A stretch of 64,000 bases of DNA from CBDBCU01 sp965242615 (GCA_965242615.1 CBDESR010000005.1:496001-560000); one strand, 5' to 3'. Shown: positions 25,356 to 34,892, counted from the stretch's first letter. The notes: a model not told the origin generated them from the sequence alone. A program made the numbers and translations.

Positions 25356-25581
25356 CGCCAATCTCCTAAACATCCGGGAGTGGAATGGAACGGCAAGTTT
25401 GCCCGGTTACTACGCTGGAATGATGATACAGGATTTATGAGGGTGGGTAAATGCTGGGGGAAACAATTTTAAGAGTAACAAAATAAGCGAATCTGCTCGC
25501 TATAGGGGCTTGACTGAATTGCCAGGTTAAATTATAGTCTGAATCGGAAAGAGGGCAACCCACCCCGCAGGGAGATTGAAA

Positions 25582-26664
25582 ATGTCGGTGGAAGTAAAGA
25601 TTTGGCGCATTGATGCTGGCGTCGAGCTTATTCCCTTTGGCGGAATAGACTACGAAGCGCGGCTCCAGCAAATCATAGCCGACGACATCTCCATAGTCGA
25701 TCGCGACCTGATGGTGATTGGCCGGGAAGTCGCCACTGCCTACGGCGGGCGCATTGACATCCTGGCGATGGACGCCTCGGGAAACTTGGTAGTGGTTGAA
25801 CTGAAACGGGATAAAACCTCGCGCGAGGTTGTTGCTCAAGCCTTGGACTACGGCTATTGGGTTAGTCATATTGCTACCGACGAGATAGCCGGTACGTTCA
25901 TTGATTACCAACGACGCTTTCTCCGCGTGGATAATCCGGTGGGGATTGATGAGGCTCTCAATGAAAGGTTCAACACTGTCCCCGATGAAATCAACTCTGA
26001 GCACCGGTTGGTCGTAGTTGCTGCGGAACTTGACCCGGCTACCGAGCGCATAGTCAACTATCTACAAGAGGAGTACGGAGTTGATATAAATGTGGTGTTC
26101 TTTCGGGCATTTCGAGACGGAGAACGCCAGTATCTGACCCGTGCTTGGCTGAAAGAACCGGCGTCAATGCTGGCGGAAGTATCGCCTCGCGCAATTCCTA
26201 AAAGGGAGTGGAACGACGAGTTTTACGTCACCTTTGGAGAGGGAATACATAGGAGCTGGAACGACGCGAAGCGGTATGGGTTCGTGAGCGCCGGGGGCGA
26301 CGCCCGCTTTGTAAGCCCGCTCAGAATGCTCCAACCTGGCGCTCGTATATGGGTGAACGTACCCGGTAGGGGGTACGTAGGCGTTGGCGAGGTTACTGCT
26401 GAGGCTGTCCGGTATGACCAGTTCAGCGTTCATAAGGACGGCAACTTGATTCCGATAACCCAAGTTGAGCTTGAAGCTCCGGAAGCGTTTGACGAGGAGT
26501 ATGGGCAGCACTTCGTAGGAGTTAACTGGATTAGGGCGGTTGAACTCGACGCGGCGGTCAGAGAGCGGGGTCTCTTTGGCAACCAGAACACGGTTGCCCA
26601 GCCGCGTGTTCCCAAATGGGATTTTACCGTCGAGAGGCTTAAATCTCTTTGGGGAATATCGTAA
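25582..26664 (+). CDS. NucS-like (DUF91) nuclease with unknown C-terminal region
   Basis: The protein of about 360 residues carries a PD-(D/E)xK core like EndoMS/NucS: GRIDILAMDASGNLVVVELKRDKT supplies D, E and K, and the RSREVVAQALDYGYWV helix follows. NucS enzymes cut mismatched or branched DNA. The last ~150 residues (after KEPASM) are not recognised; they contain WNDEFYVTFGEG and a GYVGVGEVT barrel-like piece. GGGAG is 7 bp before the ATG at 25582; a TTG 6 bp earlier is less likely. Codon use is somewhat less GC-rich than its neighbours, hinting at transfer. A strong terminator follows. Confidence 0.8.
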   Translation: MSVEVKIWRIDAGVELIPFGGIDYEARLQQIIADDISIVDRDLMVIGREVATAYGGRIDILAMDASGNLVVVELKRDKTSREVVAQALDYGYWVSHIATDEIAGTFIDYQRRFLRVDNPVGIDEALNERFNTVPDEINSEHRLVVVAAELDPATERIVNYLQEEYGVDINVVFFRAFRDGERQYLTRAWLKEPASMLAEVSPRAIPKREWNDEFYVTFGEGIHRSWNDAKRYGFVSAGGDARFVSPLRMLQPGARIWVNVPGRGYVGVGEVTAEAVRYDQFSVHKDGNLIPITQVELEAPEAFDEEYGQHFVGVNWIRAVELDAAVRERGLFGNQNTVAQPRVPKWDFTVERLKSLWGIS

Positions 26665-26672
26665 GTTTCGCA

Positions 26673-26704
26673 GCGGGCCGGGTTTAACCCGGCCCGTTAA
26701 TTTT
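26673..26704 (+). terminator. Rho-independent terminator
   Basis: The stem CGGGCCGGG/CCCGGCCCG has a short TTTAA loop and is followed by TTAATTTT. It directly follows the NucS-like gene. Confidence 0.8.
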
Positions 26705-26724
26705 CATCGGTTAATAGTTCACCC

Positions 26725-27426
26725 TCACCCCCGCGCCCCGGTGTAAATTATTTCCCGGCCGTTGCGGGGTTGGATGGGGCGGTGGTTAAAGCCATTGTGG
26801 AGAGCGGCGATGCGGTTGGCTTGTTCTTGGGACAGGGCGTGGATTTCCCGCAGCACAATCCAGTCCACCGGTTCGGAGCAGGGCGGGGTGGTCAGGGAGC
26901 CGGTGTAGCGGTAGTAGCCCAAATCGGCCGGCACCAGGGCGGCGGCGTTGAGGTCAAAGCCGGTTTCCCGGATTTGCTCCGGCTCCGGGTAGGCGTCGAG
27001 CAATGCCTGCACTACCGGGTCGGGGTCGCCGAGGCGGAAAAGTTGGCCGACTACGGCATAGTCGCCGGCAGAGTTGCGGTGTACCAGGTGCAACTCGGCG
27101 GCGAAAAGCTGCCGGTCAACCTGATGTTCCGCTTGGATATGAAGGTGCATGGCTTTCAGTTCGTAGGCATCGCCACCGATGGCGATGGCGTTGCCGGGCG
27201 GGTATTCCACATCGGCAATGCGGCCGTTGTGCCGGATGGCTTGGGCGTTGCCGCGGTAGGCAAAGGAAAGGGACGGCGCTGCCGGGTCGGTAGTATAGCC
27301 GGTCAAGTCGATGGGGGACTGGTTAAGGCCGGCGGCGCACAGGGCATAGTCCGGGGAGAGGTCAGCCCAATGGTTGGGCGCGCCGGGGCCGCTGTAGCTC
27401 CAGAGGACGCCGCTCGCCATGGCCAA
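26725..27426 (-). CDS. Alpha-family carbonic anhydrase
   Basis: The 233-residue protein hydrates CO2 to bicarbonate. It has the N-terminal WSYSGPGAPNHW, NQSPIDL, zinc histidines in MHLHIQAEH and AELHLVH, and the C-terminal YTGSLTTPPCSEPVDWIVL. No signal peptide is visible, unlike most bacterial alpha enzymes, which are exported; this one may be cytoplasmic. The usual HFHxPSEH is changed to HLHIQAEH, keeping the metal histidines. Bicarbonate supply to PEP carboxylase is an obvious but unproven link. Confidence 0.9.
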   Translation of the reverse strand: MAMASGVLWSYSGPGAPNHWADLSPDYALCAAGLNQSPIDLTGYTTDPAAPSLSFAYRGNAQAIRHNGRIADVEYPPGNAIAIGGDAYELKAMHLHIQAEHQVDRQLFAAELHLVHRNSAGDYAVVGQLFRLGDPDPVVQALLDAYPEPEQIRETGFDLNAAALVPADLGYYRYTGSLTTPPCSEPVDWIVLREIHALSQEQANRIAALHNGFNHRPIQPRNGREIIYTGARG

Positions 27427-27473
27427 ACCTCCGGGGTCAGACTAACGCGGGGGCTGCCGGCCGGGGGTACCGG

Positions 27474-28367
27474 CTACTCCGGTATCCGCAGCTGTACGCC
27501 GGATTTTTCCTCCTGGAGTTTGGAGACGGCGTCGGAGTCCTCGCCGCCCCAGCCGCGGCCCATGGCTTCGACGTGTTTCTGGTCGATCAGGTTCGCCAAG
27601 TCCAGGGGGATGCCGTATTCCCGGCCCAGGTCGGTGCCGAGGCGCACATCCTTGGCGGCCAAGGCGGTGGCAAAGCCGGGCTCAAAATTGCCCCGGAACA
27701 GGTAGCGGGGGAATTTTTCGACGATGCGCTTGTTGCCGCCGGAGCTGTTGGCGATAACATCGGCCAGCACCGCCAGGTCAACGCCGGCTTTGACGCCGAG
27801 GGTAAGGGCTTCGGTTACGAGGACGCCGATGCCCATACTGAGCATATTGTTGCAGATTTTGCAGACCATTCCGTTGCCGATGGGGCCGCAATAGACGACA
27901 TGGCTGCCGATGGCGTCGAGGGTGGGTTTCATCCGGTTAAAGATGGCTTCATCGCCGCCGACCATTACGGCGAGGGTAGCGGCGGCCGCGCCATAGACGC
28001 CGCCGCTGACCGGGGCGTCGAGGACATTGACGCCTTGGGCGGCGCAAACTTCGTGGATACGCCGGATCATCGTGGGGGAGTTGGTGGACAAGTCCATATA
28101 GACGGCGCCGGGGCTGGCGCCTGCGAGGATGCCATTTTCGCCCAAAACTACGGCTTCGACATCCCGGGGGACGGGCAGGGAAGTGAGGGTTACAGCGTTG
28201 CCGGGGACGCATTGCGCCGGGGTGTCAGCCCATTCGGCGCCCATTTCGAGAAGGTTGGTGGCGGCTTCCCGCCGCAGGTCGTGGACGGTGAGCTGATGCC
28301 CGGCTTTAATGAGGTTGGCGGCCATAGGGTTGCCCATATTGCCCAAGCCGATAAATCCGACTTTCAT
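27474..28367 (-). CDS. 3-hydroxyisobutyrate dehydrogenase-family oxidoreductase
   Basis: The 297-residue protein begins with the dinucleotide-binding signature KVGFIGLGNMGNPMAANL, has DAPVSGGVYGA (substrate loop) and the catalytic lysine region CKICNNMLSMG. Family members oxidise beta-hydroxyacids such as hydroxyisobutyrate, tartronate semialdehyde or 6-phosphogluconate. The exact substrate cannot be told. The upstream region is filled with dispersed repeats. Confidence 0.9.
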   Translation of the reverse strand: MKVGFIGLGNMGNPMAANLIKAGHQLTVHDLRREAATNLLEMGAEWADTPAQCVPGNAVTLTSLPVPRDVEAVVLGENGILAGASPGAVYMDLSTNSPTMIRRIHEVCAAQGVNVLDAPVSGGVYGAAAATLAVMVGGDEAIFNRMKPTLDAIGSHVVYCGPIGNGMVCKICNNMLSMGIGVLVTEALTLGVKAGVDLAVLADVIANSSGGNKRIVEKFPRYLFRGNFEPGFATALAAKDVRLGTDLGREYGIPLDLANLIDQKHVEAMGRGWGGEDSDAVSKLQEEKSGVQLRIPE

Positions 28368-28582
28368 TGCAGGTGCGCTCCTTTTGGTCAGGGGATGGGG
28401 TTTGCCGGGGATTATACCATTGATTGGGGGAGATGGGGCAGCGGCGGGGAATTAGGAATTGAGAATTAGGAATTAAGAATTGGGGGACGGAGAGCGCGGG
28501 GGTGTCTGAAAATCGGTTGAGGGAATGGGGGTTCTGGATTCCCGCTTGCGCGGGAATGACGGTTGCGGGAGATACCGGTGTT
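28368..28582. repeat. Repeat-filled spacer
   Basis: No gene is seen. A low-complexity run of GAATTAGGAATTGAGAATTA-type units lies at about 28449-28480. A REP-like hairpin (TTCTGGATTCCCGCTTGCGCGG...) is at 28533-28562. The composite element follows. Confidence 0.6.
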
Positions 28583-29063
28583 GGCGGAAACCGCGGCCGC
28601 GGTTTCCGCCTTGTCGGGAGAAGGGTTGGCAGGTCTGGTCGTTGGGCCGCCATACACCGGTAGGAACATTGGCGTACATCATCCCGGTATTGCCCGACCA
28701 GATTGCCGATTACGGTTGCGCTACCTTGGGGTGGCTACTGGCGCCGGTTGGTATGGTTGCCATGCCGGCGGGTTGGCCCGGTGTTGCGACCGCGGTTGAC
28801 CGTTCTCCAGTCAACCTGGGTTGCTCCGACTCCTTTGGGATGGGGCTGCGGTTTGGTTCGGCTTTTGGGATTTGCCGTTGGCCGCTGCTCCGGTGGGGTT
28901 GCGGGTCCTTGGGCCGCTTTCCCCGGGGGAGGAGTGTTAAAGGCGTCCGGCGGCTTGTTTAGGGCCGGCCGGGGCCCACAGCGCGCTGTGTGGAGCGATA
29001 TTAAGTTTTACGGTAAGCTTAGCGTAAAGAACCCGGCGTCCCGGGGTCAGGTCAACCTTGACG
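28583..29063 (-). ncRNA. Candidate structured RNA, copy 2
   Basis: The body of the element, about 480 nt, with the same CCCGG-GACG-CCGGG stem, CACAGCGCGCTGTG palindrome, GGTTGAC/GTCAACC hairpin and terminal palindrome (28583-28610) as copy 3. Open frames on the opposite strand exist in copies 2 and 3 but lie in different frames, which argues against a protein. Confidence 0.6.
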
Positions 29064-29069
29064 AGTTTT

Positions 29070-29098
29070 ATTATGGGGGTGGTTTAGGTGTTTGTCAA
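29070..29098 (-). promoter_or_regulatory. Sigma-70 promoter inside composite element copy 2
   Basis: On the minus strand TTGACA (29098-29093), a 17-bp spacer and CATAAT (29075-29070). It points into the conserved RNA body. Confidence 0.75.
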
Positions 29099-29214
29099 GG
29101 GGTTTAAGACTAATTTTCGGATGTATTGTGGAAATTGGGGTTCTGGATTCCCACTTTCGTGGGAATGACGGTGGGGAGGGTAGGGATGACGGTTGCCGGA
29201 GGATGGGGATGACA

Positions 29215-29244
29215 GCGGGGGAACTTTTGTAAAAGTTCCCCCGC
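29215..29244. repeat. Dispersed 14-bp hairpin repeat, copy B
   Basis: The same GCGGGGGAACTTTT arms as the copies at 11903, 58024 and 62358, here inverted, with the flanking CCCCCTCAAAACTTTTG at 29246-29262. Confidence 0.8.
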
Positions 29245-29391
29245 GCCCCCTCAAAACTTTTGAGTTGGGGGAGGGTTGGTGGATCGGAGAGGGCTGAGGG
29301 CGTGGCGTCGAGATTCCTCGGCTGTCGCCTCGGAATGACATGGGTACATAGGGGAATGGCATAGTGGGGAGTTGGGAATGATATGGGGGGG

Positions 29392-31824
29392 TTACCAGGT
29401 GTGGGGGAAGCGGGTGTGCCAGAGGGGTTCGGCGGCGGGGATGCCCTGGCCGGTGCGGATGATGCTGATGGCGTAGCCGGGCAGGGGAACGGTGGCGATG
29501 CATTTGTCGTCGAAGCGGCTGCCGAAACGGTCAAAGTAAAAGTCGAGGTTGTCGACGCCGTGGGGGCGGTTTTCCGGAGGCAGGTCGGCAACGCGGGTGG
29601 GGGTCAGTTGCAGGATGAAACGGGTGGCGGTGTCGGCGGGAGCGCACGGTTCTTTGATATAGATGATGTGGTTGGCGGTGAGATAGAGGTCAAAGATGTC
29701 CCGGGCGACCGGTTCGCCGGCGGTGGCGACCTGGTAGTCGCGACGGTAGGCGGAGGTATCCACAGCCGGCGAATTAGGGTCGAGGCGGCCGGACCAGAAG
29801 CGTTTTTCTCCGCCGATGCCTTGTTCGGTTTTGATGCTGCGGATGGCGTAGCCGGGCAAGGGGACGATGGCCAGGCAGTGGCCGTCAATCAGGCCGCCGA
29901 AGTGCTGAAAGTAAAAGTCCATGTTGTGGTTGCTGCGCTGCTTGGATTTTTCCTTTTCGGGCAAATCTCGCCAATAGCGCGGCGTTACCCGCAGGATAAA
30001 TCGCTCGGCCAAGTCGGCGGCGGTACAGGAATCCCGGAGGTAAATCAGGTCGTGGCCGAATAGATACAGGTCGTATTTGGTGTAAGCCACCGTCGGCTCG
30101 TGGCTTTTGAGGGTGCGGTATTGGTTGCGCCGGGTGTTGGCAAGGTTTTGCAGGCGGGCCCGGGTTTGGGCGATTTTGGCGCGGATGGGGTTGGTTTCGG
30201 TAAGGCGATAGACTTGGTAAGAGCCTTGCCGGTAGCTGACTTCGACTTGGAACCAGCCTTCCCATTGTTGGAATTCGGCCGCCAGGGGGCCGGCGGCGTG
30301 GCTGGAAACCAGCCAGAGGTCGTTGACGGCTGTGGGATTGGTCAAGACGGCGTCGGTTACCAGTTGGATGCACTCCCAAGGGGGATCCCAAGTGCAGGCT
30401 ACCTTGTCGCCGTAGCGGTAGTTGGGCGGGCGTTGCGGTTGGTAGTAGGTCAGCACCGGGGCGGCGCCGGCGGAGACATAGACTAAATCCTGGGGGGCGA
30501 CGCGTTCCGATAGGAAAGCCAGCAGTCCGTCAACATTTTCCCGCACCAGGTAGGGGCGATATTCTTGCAAGGTGTTGTAGCCGACTATTGCAATCAAAGC
30601 GGCAACGGCGGTCAAGGCGGCCGGGGCCAACCATTCCCGCCGGGACAAGGCGGCCAATTGGCTGGCGGCGGCGGTGAAGGCCAAGGCGGCGGTCAGGAAT
30701 AGGGCCGGGCCGAGATGGAGGGACTGGCGGACGCCGCCGTAGGGGTAGGCTTGCATTAGGGCGGCGGCGCTGACCAACAACAGGGCGAAGGAAAGGAGCA
30801 GCAGTATTGGGGGGGATTGCTTGTTACGGTAAGGGGACCAGAGCAAGGCGGCTAAGGTAATCAGAAAAACCGTGGCTACTATCGCCGTCAGGTGGTAGTC
30901 CATTAGGGACCAGGTTTGGGCCCGGATAAAGGCGAGCAAGGCGGGAAGGTCGGACCAGGGGCCGGTGTAGTAGTAGCCGGTTAGATAGCTGTCCGCGCCC
31001 TGGCCGCCGGCTTGCCACTGGTAGCGGAGGGTAGTCCAGTAGCTGAGCCAACTGCCGGCGGCAAAGCCCAGGGCGGGGAAGGTCAGCCAGAGGCGCGGCC
31101 GGAGCCAATGCCATAGGGGGCGCAGGCGGTTAAGGAGGGACGGCGGCGGCGGGTTGGGTTCGGCGATGGCGTCAAGTCCGCTGCGCCGGGCGAGGAGGGC
31201 GGTCAGCAGTACGGCAAGGCTGAATAGCGCCAAGCCGTATTGGAGGAGCGGGGCGAGAAACAGGGCGGCGCTGAGCAATAGCAGGGCTTTTTTGCTGCCG
31301 TGCAAATGGCCGAGCAAGCCGGCAATGAGCAGGGTTGCCAAGAGGGCGTCGAGGGAGTATTCGCGCACATCCCGGGCGTGCTGGACGGCGGCGACGGATA
31401 CGGTGGAAAGCAGGGCGGCGAGGAAGGCCGCCGGGCGGGGGAAACCGCAGCGGGGTAGCAGAAAGAGCAGGGCGGCCACGGTCAATAGACTGGCTGCCGC
31501 CGGCACAATCCGCAGGCTGAGGGCGGAGCTGTCCACCTTTTGGATGGCGTACAGGAATAGGGGATAGAGGATGGGGGAAGTGTTGCGCTCCCGGGTGTTG
31601 GCCAAGGCTTCGGCAAAACTGCCGGCTACATTGTGGGCGGCGACGGCTTCGTCATACCATAGGGGTTCAGCCGGCAGTTCGTAAAAGCGGAGGGCGGCGG
31701 CGATGATCAGCAGGATCAGGGCGGCGGCGTAGTACCAGCGGCGGCCCCGGCTGCCGATACGCCAACAGCGTTCAGCCCAGGTTTTCAGGGAGTGGTCGGG
31801 GGCGGCTAGGCGGGATGCGGTCAT
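29392..31824 (-). CDS. GT-C/family 39-like membrane glycosyltransferase with two C-terminal repeats
   Basis: The protein of about 810 residues has roughly ten membrane helices in its first two thirds. After the first helix comes LPAEPLWYDEAVAAHN, the acidic DE motif of lipid-sugar-using GT-C enzymes. The soluble C-terminus ends in two copies of a ~110-residue domain (DLYLxxxxxxYxxxxC...RFILxxTP...CxAxVPLPGYAI). I chose the ATG at 31824; the frame is open further upstream but would overlap the preceding gene. It is a paralogue of the gene before it and belongs to the same operon. Donor and acceptor sugars are unknown. Confidence 0.8.
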   Translation of the reverse strand: MTASRLAAPDHSLKTWAERCWRIGSRGRRWYYAAALILLIIAAALRFYELPAEPLWYDEAVAAHNVAGSFAEALANTRERNTSPILYPLFLYAIQKVDSSALSLRIVPAAASLLTVAALLFLLPRCGFPRPAAFLAALLSTVSVAAVQHARDVREYSLDALLATLLIAGLLGHLHGSKKALLLLSAALFLAPLLQYGLALFSLAVLLTALLARRSGLDAIAEPNPPPPSLLNRLRPLWHWLRPRLWLTFPALGFAAGSWLSYWTTLRYQWQAGGQGADSYLTGYYYTGPWSDLPALLAFIRAQTWSLMDYHLTAIVATVFLITLAALLWSPYRNKQSPPILLLLSFALLLVSAAALMQAYPYGGVRQSLHLGPALFLTAALAFTAAASQLAALSRREWLAPAALTAVAALIAIVGYNTLQEYRPYLVRENVDGLLAFLSERVAPQDLVYVSAGAAPVLTYYQPQRPPNYRYGDKVACTWDPPWECIQLVTDAVLTNPTAVNDLWLVSSHAAGPLAAEFQQWEGWFQVEVSYRQGSYQVYRLTETNPIRAKIAQTRARLQNLANTRRNQYRTLKSHEPTVAYTKYDLYLFGHDLIYLRDSCTAADLAERFILRVTPRYWRDLPEKEKSKQRSNHNMDFYFQHFGGLIDGHCLAIVPLPGYAIRSIKTEQGIGGEKRFWSGRLDPNSPAVDTSAYRRDYQVATAGEPVARDIFDLYLTANHIIYIKEPCAPADTATRFILQLTPTRVADLPPENRPHGVDNLDFYFDRFGSRFDDKCIATVPLPGYAISIIRTGQGIPAAEPLWHTRFPHTW

Positions 31825-31862
31825 ACTTTTTGCGGCGATTATTGTAGCATAACCGGCTACCG

Positions 31863-34800
31863 CTACGGGGAAAATTCCGCTGTCCATGCCGGTTCCTGAC
31901 CGGGGATGAACTGGCCGGTGCGGAGGTTGGCGATGGGGTAATCGGGCAAGGGGATGGTGGCCAGACACTTGCCGTCGAAAATGGCGCCGCGGAGGGGAAA
32001 GGCAAAGTCGCGGTTATCGATACCGTACTGCTGCCGCGCCGGGGGCAAATCAGCTGGGTCGGAGGGGATGATATGCAGAAAGAACCGGGCGGCGGTATCC
32101 GGCGGGGCGCAGGATTCCCGGACATAGTGCAGGTGGTTGTCCTGCAGATAGAGGTTAAAGGCGGCTTGGGCGGCCGGTTCTTGACCGGACAAGGCCGCAT
32201 AGGTAGCGCGATGTTCGGCGGTGCGGTCGAGGGCAACGGTGGTTTCCCGGAGGCGGCCATCGCCGGCGTCCTGGCCGGTGATTAAGCCGGCGATGGGGTA
32301 GTCGGGCAAGGGGAGGGTGGCGAGGCATTTGCCGTCGAAAACGGCGCCGCGCCAGGGAAAGTCAAAGTCATGGTTAGCGGTGCCGTGCGGTTGCCGCTCC
32401 GGGGGCAAATCGGCCGGATTGACCGGGATGAGGTGGAGAAAGAAGCGGGTTGTTGTGTCGGTATCGGCACAGGATTCCCGGACATAGTGGAGGTTGTTGT
32501 CTTGCAGATAGAGGTCAAAAGCGGCGCGGGCGGCCGGTTCAATGTCGGCCAAGGCCGCGTAAGTGGCTTGGTGTTCGGCGGTGCGGTCAAGGGGGAAAGC
32601 GGTTTGCCACAGGTGGTTGCCGGCGGCGGATTGGCCGGTGATTAGGCCGGCGATGGGGTAGTCGGGCAGGGGCAGCAGGGCTAAACACTTGCCGTCAAAA
32701 GGCACTCCTTGCCGGGCAAATTCAAAATCCAAGTTGTCTATACCATAGGGTTGCTGCGTCGGGGGCAAGTCGGCAGGGTCGGCGGGTACTACGTGCAGAA
32801 AGAAGCGGGTTGCGGTGTCGGACGGGGCGCAGGGCGCTTTGACATAGTGGAGGGCGTGGTTGTGGAGGTACAGGTCAAAGGCGGCGGAGGCGACGGGTTC
32901 AGTGCCGGCCAAGGCCGTCCAAGCGTCCCGGTAGAGGGCGGGGCGGTCAACCGGGATGGTAGTTTCCCATAGCAGTGCGTCGTCGCGGGACTGACTGGCG
33001 CGGATTTCGCTGATCGGGTATTCGGGCAGGGTGATGGCCGCCAGACATTTGCCGTCGAACAGCTTATTGTGTTTGCCGAAGGTGAGGGCGGAGCTTTCCC
33101 GCGTCCGTCCCTGAGACAAAAGGCCCGGGAAAGCGGGGGTAATCTCCAGAAAGAATCCGGTTATAGTGTCGGCTGGTACGCAGGGTTCTTTGAGGTAATA
33201 CAAGGTGTTTTCCCGGCGGTACAAGTCGAGGTCGAGATAGAGGTCAAATTCGCCGGGGGCGTCCGGTGCCCGGGCCCGGAGGGAATTGTATGTTGCCGAC
33301 AATTTCGGGGGGATTTGCGCGGAAAGCCGCCAGAGGTCAGGGCCGCCGCTGACCAGCTGCTCGAGGTAACCGTGGCGGCTGGACTGGAGTAATTGCCAGG
33401 GGGAGGCTTGGTATTGCGGCGTGTTGTCGCCGCCGAACACTAAGTAAAGGTCGCCGCCCTTTTGTTGCAAATCGGACAGCAAGGCCGGCAGGCCGCCGGC
33501 GCTTTCAATCCAGTCTTGGGTGCAGTGGTAGCGGTAATTATCCCGTGGCCCGAGGTAAAACCTGATAGGGAACGATTCCCAGATGGCGACGCACACCAAA
33601 TCGGCGGGCCGCGCCTGCTGTTCCAAGATGGCGATAATTTCCTTGACCGTGGGATAGCCTTGATAGGGGTCTCTCTGTTGCAGGGTTGCTATGCCACTTA
33701 AAGCGGCCAGGGCGGCCAAGCCAGTTAGCAAAGCGGGCCGCAGTACGGGGCGGCGGGATAAGGCCGCCAGTCGGGACGCCGCACCGGAAAGGGCTACGCC
33801 GGCGGTCAGGAACACTATTGGCCCGAGGTAAAGGGATTGGCGGCTGCCGCCCAAGGGGTACAGTTGAAATAGGGCGGCGCCGGCGGCTATGGCCAAGGCG
33901 GTCAGGAAAAGCAGAACTATGGGGTCAAGCCGGCGCCGTTGTCGTGATGTCAGCAGCAACATTACCAAAGTTAGCAGGGTTAATAGTAGTACCGGGGCCG
34001 GCAGGTGGTAGTTCAGCAGCGACCAGAGGCGGGTGGCGGCAAAGGAAAGGAGGGCAAAGGGGTCGAGGCCGCCGCTGTAGTATTGATCGGCCAGGTAACT
34101 ATCGGCGGCAAAGCCGCCGCCGGGGGACTGATGGCGCAGGGTCAGGAAGTAGCTGCTAAGGCTGCCGGCTAGAAATAAGGCCGCCGGGCCGGCTAAATCT
34201 AACCGCCGTTGCAGCCAGTTCAAGAGTCGGGTTGGATAGGCCGCCGGCTGCTTGGATTGAGCGGTAGTTGGGCCGCTATCCCCGTCCCGGCCGGTCAGCA
34301 GGGCGGTTAGCAGGATGGTGCTGCCGAACAATGCCAGCCCGTATTGGGTCAGCGGGGCCAGCAGCAAGGATGCCCCCAATAATGCTTTCCGTCCCTCTCG
34401 TAGGTACCAGAGCAAGCCGGCCATCAGCAGAACCGCCACCAGGGTGTCGATGGAGTATTCCCGGGCGAATTGGGCGTACTCGACGGCGGCCGGGGAGAGG
34501 GCTGCCAATAGGGCCGCCAGTAAGGCCGCCGGCCGGCTTACGCCTACCCGGGGCAGCAGCAAGAGGATAGCCGCAACGGTGAGGACGCTGGCGGTGGCCG
34601 GCACGAGGCGGATACTGAAGGCGGAGCTTGCCACCTGCTGAATAATCCACGAGAGGAGGGGATACAGGAGGGGCGAGGAATTGTTGTAGCGGGTGTTGTT
34701 GATAACTTCGGCAAGGGAGCCGCGGGAGTTAAAAGCGATAATCGCTTCGTCGGCGTAGATGGTGTTGCCCGCCAAGTCGTGAAAGCGCAGGGCGGCGGCG

Positions 34801-34892
34801 ATGAGCAGCAGGATAGCGGCGGCCAAATAGTACCAGGGGATTTTGGCGGCTTGCTCCCGCAATGGAGGTAAGGTTGGGATTAGGGAGTTCAA
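31863..34892 (-). CDS. GT-C/family 39-like membrane glycosyltransferase with four C-terminal repeats
   Basis: The protein of about 1009 residues has membrane helices and the acidic motif in NTIYADEAIIAFN, then a long soluble end made of four copies of a ~120-residue domain. Each copy has FDLYL...LHYVRESC, RFFLHxxP, DPADLPP and FDGKCLAxxPLPDYPIA, so two conserved cysteines per copy. I place the start at the TTG 34892, which overlaps the TGA of the upstream aminotransferase gene and has CGGGAG 5 bp before it, indicating coupled translation. The repeat domain is not one I recognise; it might bind or present sugar at the cell surface. Confidence 0.78.
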   Translation of the reverse strand: MNSLIPTLPPLREQAAKIPWYYLAAAILLLIAAALRFHDLAGNTIYADEAIIAFNSRGSLAEVINNTRYNNSSPLLYPLLSWIIQQVASSAFSIRLVPATASVLTVAAILLLLPRVGVSRPAALLAALLAALSPAAVEYAQFAREYSIDTLVAVLLMAGLLWYLREGRKALLGASLLLAPLTQYGLALFGSTILLTALLTGRDGDSGPTTAQSKQPAAYPTRLLNWLQRRLDLAGPAALFLAGSLSSYFLTLRHQSPGGGFAADSYLADQYYSGGLDPFALLSFAATRLWSLLNYHLPAPVLLLTLLTLVMLLLTSRQRRRLDPIVLLFLTALAIAAGAALFQLYPLGGSRQSLYLGPIVFLTAGVALSGAASRLAALSRRPVLRPALLTGLAALAALSGIATLQQRDPYQGYPTVKEIIAILEQQARPADLVCVAIWESFPIRFYLGPRDNYRYHCTQDWIESAGGLPALLSDLQQKGGDLYLVFGGDNTPQYQASPWQLLQSSRHGYLEQLVSGGPDLWRLSAQIPPKLSATYNSLRARAPDAPGEFDLYLDLDLYRRENTLYYLKEPCVPADTITGFFLEITPAFPGLLSQGRTRESSALTFGKHNKLFDGKCLAAITLPEYPISEIRASQSRDDALLWETTIPVDRPALYRDAWTALAGTEPVASAAFDLYLHNHALHYVKAPCAPSDTATRFFLHVVPADPADLPPTQQPYGIDNLDFEFARQGVPFDGKCLALLPLPDYPIAGLITGQSAAGNHLWQTAFPLDRTAEHQATYAALADIEPAARAAFDLYLQDNNLHYVRESCADTDTTTRFFLHLIPVNPADLPPERQPHGTANHDFDFPWRGAVFDGKCLATLPLPDYPIAGLITGQDAGDGRLRETTVALDRTAEHRATYAALSGQEPAAQAAFNLYLQDNHLHYVRESCAPPDTAARFFLHIIPSDPADLPPARQQYGIDNRDFAFPLRGAIFDGKCLATIPLPDYPIANLRTGQFIPGQEPAWTAEFSP
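31870..33290 (-). repeat. Four tandem ~360-bp coding repeats
   Basis: The DNA for the repeated domain of the large glycosyltransferase is near-identical across long stretches between copies 3 and 4 (for example the LHYVRESC and PLPDYPIA segments), less so for copies 1 and 2. This points to recent duplication at the C-terminal end. Confidence 0.8.

Larger units (their letters stand above)
28583..29340 (-). repeat. Composite dispersed element, copy 2 (inverted, 758 bp)
   Basis: This is the reverse complement of the units at 11806 and 57926. On the minus strand it starts with TCATTCCGAGGCG near 29340 and ends with the palindrome at 28583-28610. It is 61 bp longer, because a REP-like hairpin (about 29137-29170) and flanking bases are inserted between the 14-bp hairpin and the promoter. 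It is far more similar to copy 3 than to copy 1. Confidence 0.75.

Noticed and set aside
28525..28962. A 145-codon frame opposite the structured element, with a similar frame at 58242-58667
   Set aside because: The two run in different frames relative to the conserved DNA, and copy 1 has no equivalent long frame, so it is not a conserved protein.
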